Part shown: positions 7,338 to 13,381 of the stretch, piece after piece
How positions within the stretch are numbered: the first letter of the stretch is position 1
How the letters are laid out: the number at the start of each line of letters is the position of its first letter
NCBI GenBank assembly: GCA_000447185.1
Contig: KE647113.1
Location: forward strand, 1-13,381
DNA: 13,381 nt
Direction of reading: 5' to 3'
From: Vairimorpha apis BRL 01
Taxonomy: Eukaryota > Microsporidia > Nosematidae
Program-made: the position numbers and the translations under genes
The notes under the pieces: generated by a model
The model's input: the letters and a program-made list of their open reading frames with translations, nothing else
The model's database searches: none
What the model was told of the DNA's origin: nothing

Positions 7338-7558
7338 TTAGAATTTACATTATTTTTAAATAAATCTTTTCCGTTTTCATTAACATTAAAAATTCTTGAA
7401 TCATAAAAAATATTTGAATCTTTATATATTATACTTTTTGATTGATCTACATAGTTTCTATATGGTTTATTATTTAATTCTCCTTTGAAAAATTTTTTGT
7501 TATCAGAAGCAATAATATTACCAAATATTAAAATTACAGAGAAATTTAACTTATACAT
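7322..7558 (-). CDS. Locus 2, N-terminal segment with signal peptide
   Basis: A 78-codon frame from a true ATG at 7558. Residues 1-18 look like a signal peptide: short basic start (M-Y-K), hydrophobic core F-S-V-I-L-I-F-G-N-I-I, and small residues A-S before Asp19. The mature part is hydrophilic and rich in Asn, Lys, Tyr and Ser, like the same part of locus 1. The frame ends in TAA at 7322, immediately after the A7 run at 7331-7325. The next frame is open straight on from 7337. Function unknown; secretion is inferred from the signal peptide. Confidence 0.7.
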   Translation of the reverse strand: MYKLNFSVILIFGNIIASDNKKFFKGELNNKPYRNYVDQSKSIIYKDSNIFYDSRIFNVNENGKDLFKNNVNSNYIKK

Positions 7559-7799
7559 GGTATTTAAATTTTTTAGTATAAATGTTAGTATTTTAATTTA
7601 TCTAAGTAATCAAAATTAAATTAAAATTAATGTTTAAAAAATTTTGATTTAAATTTGTAAATATGTATTTAATGTATATAAAATAATCTTTTGTTAAAAA
7701 AAATCTTTTTTTTGATCAAATTAATCAAAATTTTCATTTATTAATATTAAAAATAATATTATAAAAAAATAAATTTATTATGTATTTCATAAGAAATTA
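7559..7799. other. Short AT-rich spacer between locus 2 and retrotransposon B
   Basis: This is the shared upstream region of locus 2 (minus) and copy B (plus). It is AT-rich and holds no clear promoter element beyond what chance gives. Confidence 0.5.
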
Positions 7800-7810
7800 A
7801 CGCTAAATAA

Positions 7811-8862
7811 AATGCAGACAGGAGAAAAAATGTTCGAACAAAAACAAACTGTTGTAGTAAATATAGAAACTTAAACTTATTCCAACCAAAATAAAAAGTT
7901 GAAGATAGTAATGTTAGTGCTAATATCTCTTTATCTCTAATAAGACTTTAGGAAAGTTATAAATCTAAAGTGACATTGTAGTTTCGACTAACGCTTTTGT
8001 TTTTCTTTTCCAGATCTTTATAATGTTAAGAGATGGTTGCAATAAATCTTATATTGTTTTTAAACTAAAAATTAATATCAAAAAGATTCAAGAAATAAAT
8101 AAGAGAACACGGAAAGTCCTAAAACTAGTAAAAAAATGTTTAAATCGAGAGTTTTAACTTGACGTTTTATAAAGGAGAAAAACCGTCAATTAACTGTAAG
8201 AAGGGATTAACTTATTTTTGGCCAAGATTTACAAAAAAACTGAAAATATTTAGAAAAAAACTATTTTCTCTAAAGAAAGTAAGATACTAAAATATATGAA
8301 AACCAAAAAAAATTTATCTTTAAAAATTAAAAGTTTTTTACTTTAAATGTAATCAACTAAATAGAAAGTTACATTGATGAACATTATTTTGCAATTTATC
8401 TGGCATTACACGAATATTTCAAATAACATAAATTTGCTATCAGAGATTACAAGAAAAAAATGAACCTTTGATATGAAAGAAGTGTATTTTGAAAAAATTG
8501 ACTGTATAAATACAAAGATAAGATTTTATTTAATACAAAAAATCTCTCAAATAAAAAAAAGTTAAATTAAGAAGAGTGTGCTTTAGTTGAAATTTATAGT
8601 TTGTTTACATCAAAAATATATGAAGTTATAGCTATATTTATAAAAAGTATTGTCTATTATAAAAAATTAAAGCTAGGAGAAACAGAATGAGTATAGACAA
8701 ACAAAAAAATAAAACGTTAAATTATTTCAAAACAATATGAAAGTTTTTAAAAATTGACCATACGGCAAAAAATAGAAGAGATTAAAACTTTTTGGTCTAA
8801 TATATGGAGTAAATTAGATTGCAATGATTTGATTATTTACTTTGCTAAGTATTTCTTAAAGT
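7811..8862 (+). pseudogene. Copy B, N-terminal and linker region
   Basis: Begins with a plausible ATG at 7811 (M-Q-T-G-E-K-M-F-E-Q-K-Q) that stays open for 20-odd codons. After that only scattered Lys-rich pieces can be read until 8772-8861, where 30 codons are open and give I-E-E-I-K-T-F-W-S-N-I-W-S-K-L-D, ended by TAG at 8862. This corresponds to E-V-V-K-F-W-N-N-M-W in copy A. The start of the element is inferred from composition; no alignment to the N-terminus of copy A is convincing. Confidence 0.55.
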
Positions 8863-8940
8863 AGTCTTTTGAATTAAAAGGCAAATAATTTTTACATCAT
8901 AATTGAATTTAAGATATTATAAAATATCTTCAAAATTTAA

Positions 8941-9860
8941 AAACAAGCAAAATGTGATTGTATTTACAACTTCTTTGTCAATAAATGTGTTCATTTTCAT
9001 ACTTTATTTATATAGTTTAATAAAATATGTCTAGTTGGATAAACATCCAAAAGCTAGTTTTATAAAGGAATAATGTACTTGATCTCTAAAGGTACGATGA
9101 CATGTTGTAGCAATTTCAGACCTATAACATTTAAGAAAACCTCCATAAGATTACAACGAAATGCATAACGAAAATTATGCAACAAAATTTAGAAGTATAG
9201 GATTGCTAGCACAGACCCTTATTAAAAATGTGATTAGTTTAAAAAGCTCAAAAAAATTTTATGTGAATATATATACCAATAAACTAAATTACAACCATCT
9301 TAAAACGATATGAATTGACGTAATGAAAACCTACAAACCAGTAGACCATATTTAACTTTAACCCTCATATAGATAAAAAATTTGCTCGATGAATATAGAT
9401 TTTATACGGTACTATAAAGCAGTAACAAATCGAGATAAAATTCAGTTTTAGAAGCGATTCTAAAGAAATAAATGGAAAGACGGATATTAAAAGATAATGT
9501 TTTGCTTTCTCATTTGTTTATCCTATGTAAAATCTTTAAGTAGGAGGTTTAATTTTAAGTATCCAAAAGTAGATGTACGAATAAATACCTAGTCTTTCGT
9601 CACAAAATATTTTTTATTTATTAATGTTCTTAAGATCTTAGGACAAAAAATAAAAATGAACTAAAATCTATGATTAAAGAAAATAGAGACTTCTTCAAAA
9701 CAATTAAACTAGAGGTCAATAGAATAATATACAATTTCTCTAATAAAACTGATGTTAATGCCGTAATACTAAATGATTTTTCAAGGTTACAAGTATTTAG
9801 GTATTTTTAAGGACTCCTATAGTGTAATAAAAGAAGTAACTTTTATAGAGATAAAAAACA
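8941..9860 (+). pseudogene. Copy B, reverse transcriptase relic
   Basis: From 8941 to 9133 a single frame holds C-D-C-I-Y-N-F-F, F-Y-K-G-I-M-Y-L-I-S-K-G and S-N-F-R-P-I-T, interrupted by three stops. Motif A is at 9311-9349: a TGA where Trp is expected, then I-D-V-M-K-T-Y-K-P-V-D-H, so the catalytic Asp (9317-9319) lost in copy A is kept here. Motif B at 9481 reads R-I-L-K-D-N-V-L-L-S-H-L-F in place of RILQGDSLSPLLF. Motif C at 9617 reads F-I-N-V-L-K-I-L against FIDDLKIL in copy A, so both active-site Asp are gone (AAT and GTT). The thumb mark GYKYLGI follows at 9785. Function is lost many times over. Confidence 0.88.
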
Positions 9861-9899
9861 AGATCCTCAAATGGTCGAAAGATTATGCATAACTATTTG

Positions 9900-11057
9900 A
9901 ATGATGCCAGTATGATATGAATCATTTATAGCATGCAATTTTGACCATTGATTATCATGTGTCTTTAAAAAATGAAAAATATAAAAAACTCAATTTTAAA
10001 TTTTTAAGGTGCATATAAAGCATCATCTTAATTTACAATCAGCTTGTAAAAGAAATTATACCTTTCAATGATTGAAAAGAACAGAACATTGATGTAGAAC
10101 ATAAAATTACAACATGTTAAAAAACGTGTATAACACTCTTAATGAAACTAGAAATAATTCACTATGGCGGATTAAATACTGAAAATAAAAAAAGTTACTA
10201 ATCTTACAAATGCAGGTTAATTAATTAAATATAAGCATTTAGATATATTAACCACAAATATACTAGTAGTAGTTAACATAAAATATTTAACAACTAAATT
10301 TAACTATAAACCAATTATTGAAAGTTGTATAAAGCACAAAACCAAGAACAAGTAAGCATGATGGACTCCGAATCATGGCTTATGAAAGAGAATAATCTAA
10401 CTTAAATCTAAAACAACAAATTTCTACTTACTGGATAGAAATGAATTTTGTGTACAAGAGATAAAATGTTTTTAAATTAGATTTCATAAAAAGGTAGTAG
10501 ATTATCAGCTATTAAGTGTGATGCAATGTTAGGATATGATTCTGTAAAAAGACACAACGGGGTATTTAGATTCAAATTTCTCTTATTATGTAAAAATTGA
10601 ATTAAAAAACCATTAAATTAAAATCTTACTTGATACAATAGGTAATATTTTATTACAAAGTTGATTTATTAAATAATAATAAAGATATTAACGGATATAA
10701 TATAAGCACATAAAAGATTGATATTTTTTTCTTGGATAAGAATTAATGTTAAATTTTTATTGTCGAAAAAAATATTTATATATGCGATCTATAAAAATGT
10801 GAATGGACAAATTTTTAATTACATACAAAAATAATTTAATCTGTAAACATAAGGTGATATTAACTAAGTATTAAGAAAGGTATTTCAAGAGGGCTAGAAA
10901 TTCAATCTAATCTAGAGATATTTTTACAATATATTGTATTTAAAAGCTTAAAGTGTCTATTTTCTTACATCAAAACAAGGATATAGATGTATAAATCTAA
11001 TTGGAAGATGTGGTACAAGCATTGAAGATGTTAATAAATGTTTTAATTAGTGAAATA
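9900..11057 (+). pseudogene. Copy B, C-terminal zinc-binding and endonuclease relic
   Basis: Pieces in order: H-A-I-L-T-I-D-Y-H-V (about 9931), H-L-N-L-Q-S-A-C-K-R (10021), G-G-L-N-T-E-N-K (about 10165), S-W-L-M-K-E-N (about 10372), then C-V-Q-E-I-K-C (about 10450), V-V-D-Y, A-I-K-C-D-A-M-L-G-Y-D (10508-10540) and K-R-H-N (10547-10558). Cys/Cys/His/Cys spacing followed by R-H-N is typical of the zinc knuckle and start of the restriction-like endonuclease in R2- and R4-type elements. D-I-F-F-L-D-K near 10716 fits the P-D-x...D core of that nuclease, with Pro lost. G-L-E-I-Q-S-N-L-E-I-F-L-Q-Y-I-V-F-K-S-L near 10890 fits its closing helix. This relic shows the class of the element, since copy A leaves the window before its endonuclease. 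Confidence 0.7.
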
Positions 11058-11060
11058 ATA

Positions 11061-11814
11061 TTTTTGAAATTTTAATTTCTTTATAAACAAATTTAAAAAT
11101 ACTTAGAATAATAAAATTGAAGAATTGAAAAGATAAAAATATTATATATGTTTAAATTAGAAAACTAAAAAAGATTTATATAATGAGCAGAACAACGAAA
11201 TAAACTATGGATTGATTTTTAAAATAAATACAAAAAGTAGAAATATGAATAAAAAAATTTTATAATTTTTAAACATTAGTATTTTAAATTTAAAACTATA
11301 CTTTTTTAAAGAAACGTTTTTAATTATATCACAATTAAAAAAATTTAATTATAATAACATATTAATATATTAGTGAAAACTAATTAAAAATACTTTTAAA
11401 ATGTCAAATAATAATAAGATATATTATAATTAAATTTATAAATTAAAATATCATTAAAAAATATAAAGTATAATATCTTTTAAAAAATATTAATTATGAT
11501 GTTTTTTCTAATAAATTTTTTCAAAAAAGTAATCAAAATTTAAAACTTTTTAATATTTTAAAATTACATTATTTTAATAAAAAAAGTACAATGTAAGATA
11601 TTTTAATAAAAAAACGTAAAACAACATTTTTCTTTAATATTTAAGATATTTAATTAATAATATTAAGTTTAAAAAATATATTAGAAAAATCTACTTAAAA
11701 TACATTAATTCAAATATTTAAAAGATATAAAAAAAGAGTTTAATTACAAATTTTTATAAATTATATTTATATATACTAATTCCATATATTTTGCATTTAA
11801 CCTCAGTTAATATT
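11061..11814. other. AT-rich intergenic DNA, nothing recognised
   Basis: Between the end of retrotransposon relic B and the 3' end of locus 3. Almost pure A and T; no frame, family motif or strong repeat seen. Confidence 0.6.
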
Positions 11815-12917
11815 AAAATTAAATTTTTTAAATTTTAAATGTATTTCTTTTTTTTCAAATCTATAAAATAAAGCAAAATTTATATCATTTCCATTCATTA
11901 CAATATAAAATAAATAAAATTCATGTAAATTTTATCTTTAAGTATAGATTCATATAACGTAGCATAAGTTGGAATTTATAAATTTCTGCTACAAATACTT
12001 AACATTTTAAATAATTTATTATTATAATTGTTACAATAGATTTTTTTTTGTTTACTTTTTACAAAATTAAAGCTAAATTTAATAAGTTAAATTTTAAATT
12101 TCTATAATAATTGTAAAATGTTTTGTAAACCAAACAACAAAGTATTTTCACTTGTAAATCAAGATAAACTATTGATGTTTTTGATAACATACAATACTAT
12201 TTCATAAATAGGCAAATAAAATTTATCATCTTTTTTAAATGCATGAATTATGTTTTCAAGTTTTTTAATCCTGGAAAAATCATTATTTTTAAAATTTAAT
12301 TAAATTTTTAGGTTTAAAAATCTTGTCTATAGTTAAAAATTGGTTTAAAATTTTTTTTTCATTTATAATTTCATCAGTTATTTTCATAAAATATTAATTT
12401 TAACAATATATATTTTGTTTTTCTTGAAGTTTATAAAAAACATCATTTAAATATTTGTTTGCATTAATTAAGATATTAATTAAATCCGATTCAATAATTC
12501 TATATAATTTTGTAAAAGAATTTGTAATACAATACTGAATAATAAGTTCGATATCAATATTTTTGTTATATTCAATATTGTTACTAAGATTATTAAATAT
12601 TTTTTTGTTTTCTAATTGTTTATAATCGATAAAATTTTCAAAGTTTTCTATGTTAATATCTTAAATTCCAGTAATTTTTTTACAATTTGAACATTATCAT
12701 TAGATTTATATAACATTTCAGTTATATCATCATTAAAATTTACATTATATATAAACAAATAATTTATAATATCTGCTTTTAATTTATGAGTAATATAGTT
12801 AAAATAATTTTTGTTACATGAATCTATGCAATTTTTTTCTATATAATCTACTATTAATTTTATTGTAGCATGTGTATTTTTAAAGGGATATAACAAAATA
12901 AAAAATATGGGTATTAA
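11815..12917 (-). pseudogene. Locus 3: decayed third paralogue of the secreted family
   Basis: The family marks can be followed in order. L-I-P-I-F-F-I-L-L-Y-P-F (from 12917) looks like the core of a signal peptide whose ATG has gone. A frame runs to TAG at 12648; one extra A in TTTAAG near 12662 would carry it on as F-K-D-I-N-I-E. That second frame stays open to about 12404 and holds S-F-T-K-L-Y-R-I-I-E-S-D-L-I-N-I-L. After two close stops come M-K-I-T-D-E-I-I-N-E, then L-L-F-G-L-Q-N-I-L (about 12143-12115), N-N-K-L-F-K-M-L-S (about 12030-12000), Y-I-V-M-N-G-N-D-I-N-F-A-L (about 11905-11865) and an eroded end. Many stops and shifts make it a pseudogene, far older than the breaks in loci 1 and 2. 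The span of about 370 codons suggests small deletions. Confidence 0.75.
12648..12896 (-). CDS. Locus 3, longest surviving N-terminal open frame
   Basis: The largest open piece of locus 3, 82 residues if read from a TTG at 12896; no ATG exists, and the frame is in fact open back to 12917. Before its TAG it reads as a mixed helical segment with several Tyr, two Cys close together (C-I-D-S-C) and Asn/Asp-rich turns. It is unlike the low-complexity linkers at the same place in loci 1 and 2, so either the family is variable here or this copy kept a domain that the others lack. Read it as part of a pseudogene rather than as an expressed gene. Confidence 0.45.
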   Translation of the reverse strand: MLYPFKNTHATIKLIVDYIEKNCIDSCNKNYFNYITHKLKADIINYLFIYNVNFNDDITEMLYKSNDNVQIVKKLLEFKILT

Positions 12918-13030
12918 TTATTTTTTTAGCTTTTGTAATTACAATAAATCAATTTTTATCTTAAATTATTTATAACTTTATTTAAATGATATTTTATTTT
13001 TAAATTTACAATATAATTTAACATCAAGAT

Positions 13031-13261
13031 ATGCGAGAGCTTAATATAGACAATAAAATAGAGGCATGTATCCGATCTGAGTAATTAAAAAAACACTTGA
13101 GATAGTATCTATCACTTTAATATAAGCAAGGTTTAAATGAAAATAAAAGCGCAATTGAGGGCATAACACTATATTACATAGAATTATATATAAATATGCA
13201 GGTGCAAGAAAATAAAAAAAAACAAAAATTTGACTTTATAAATAAATATATTACGCTGTAA
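13031..13261 (+). pseudogene. Coding relic with three early stops, unknown protein
   Basis: A single frame from ATG 13031 reads M-R-E-L-N-I-D-N-K-I-E-A-C-I-R-S-E, then stops at 13082 (TAA), 13103 (TAG) and 13118 (TAA), then stays open for 46 codons (Y-K-Q-G-L-N-E-N-K-S-A-I-E-G, I-E-L-Y, Q-V-Q-E-N-K) to a final TAA at 13259. Base composition is clearly less AT-rich than on either side, as in the relic at 5529. It resembles no family I know and does not match either retrotransposon copy by eye. It could be the eroded start of another mobile element or host gene running toward the right edge. Confidence 0.4.
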
Positions 13262-13381
13262 ATACACAACTTGATACTTAATAGAATCATGATAAGTTTT
13301 TATAATCATTAATATGTTTCTATTTTAGTAAAAATTTGTAGCAATTATACCCAATTATATTTTTTTAATTTTAATTAAAAT

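Larger units (their letters stand above)
6175..7558 (-). pseudogene. Locus 2: secreted-protein family gene, broken only at two A7 runs
   Basis: Paralogue of locus 1. Three open stretches abut without gaps: 7558-7322, 7337-6660 and 6702-6175. At each junction there is a run of seven A (minus strand), at 7331-7325 and 6704-6698, and one extra A in each run would join all three into 461 codons plus a stop with no internal nonsense codon. The first junction lies in the linker after the signal peptide segment, the second in the Lys-rich linker before the C-terminal segment; the breaks of locus 1 fall in the same two linkers. So clean a composite in DNA where TAA is everywhere means that the coding sequence was, or still is, under selection. 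Sequencing error, slippage and recent loss are all possible. Confidence 0.78.
7800..11060 (+). mobile_element. Non-LTR retrotransposon copy B (R2/R4-Dong-like), ancient relic
   Basis: No long open frame survives, but translating piece by piece gives the landmarks of the copy A element in the right order over about 3.2 kb, the size expected for a single-ORF R2/R4-type element. They are the FWSNIW linker mark (8790), the RT start (8941), SNFRPIT (9109), motif A (9314), motif B (9481), RRFNFKYPKVDV (9542), motif C (9617), GYKYLGI (9785), the post-RT block HLNLQSACKR (10021), a C-x2-C/H/C-like region with A-I-K-C-D and R-H-N (10508-10558), and an endonuclease-like D-I-F-F-L-D-K (about 10716) with a closing block near 10890-10970. 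Both boundaries are set by where the base composition drops, so they are approximate. The strand is opposite to copy A. Confidence 0.85.

Noticed and set aside
1..13381. tRNA, rRNA, CRISPR array, bacterial ribosome binding sites
   Set aside because: None was seen by eye. The eukaryotic retrotransposons make bacterial signals irrelevant, and TTG or GTG starts of internal pieces are not credible starts.

Overview
The window looks like an AT-saturated, gene-poor stretch of a eukaryotic genome, most likely a microsporidian. The reasons are intronless, Asn/Lys/Ile-rich genes for small secreted proteins, very AT-rich intergenic DNA, and wreckage of site-specific-type non-LTR retrotransposons of the R2/R4 (Dong-like) kind, which are known from microsporidia. 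The genus cannot be fixed from sequence alone, and another AT-rich eukaryote is not excluded.

Layout. (1) Positions 1-2040, minus strand: non-LTR retrotransposon copy A, cut by the left edge of the window, with broken but readable reverse transcriptase. (2) 2041-3224: AT-rich DNA holding a two-copy 98-bp tandem duplication. (3) 3225-4564, minus: locus 1 of an unrecognised secreted-protein family, split into three frames. (4) 4565-5510: AT-rich, nothing seen. (5) 5529-5792, plus: a short coding relic in a single frame with three stops. (6) 6175-7558, minus: locus 2, a paralogue of locus 1, split into three frames by two single-base shifts. (7) About 7800-11060, plus: copy B of the same kind of retrotransposon, so decayed that it can only be followed by moving between frames, yet traceable through RT and C-terminal zinc-binding/endonuclease landmarks. 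(8) About 11815-12917, minus: locus 3, a third and much more decayed paralogue. (9) 13031-13261, plus: another short coding relic.

How it fits together. The three minus-strand loci share an order: N-terminal signal peptide (seen in 1 and 2, a likely remnant in 3), a low-complexity linker, a middle helical segment, a Lys-rich linker and a C-terminal segment with the marks GLQ-x-L-F, E-K-x-Y-x-D-x-D-W and an M-N...A-L block. The most notable point is that loci 1 and 2 contain no nonsense mutations apart from frame breaks, and those breaks lie in the two linkers, mostly at A7/A8 runs where one extra A rejoins the frames. This could be recent pseudogenisation, homopolymer under-calling in the assembly, or poly-A slippage during expression. 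The sequence alone cannot decide.
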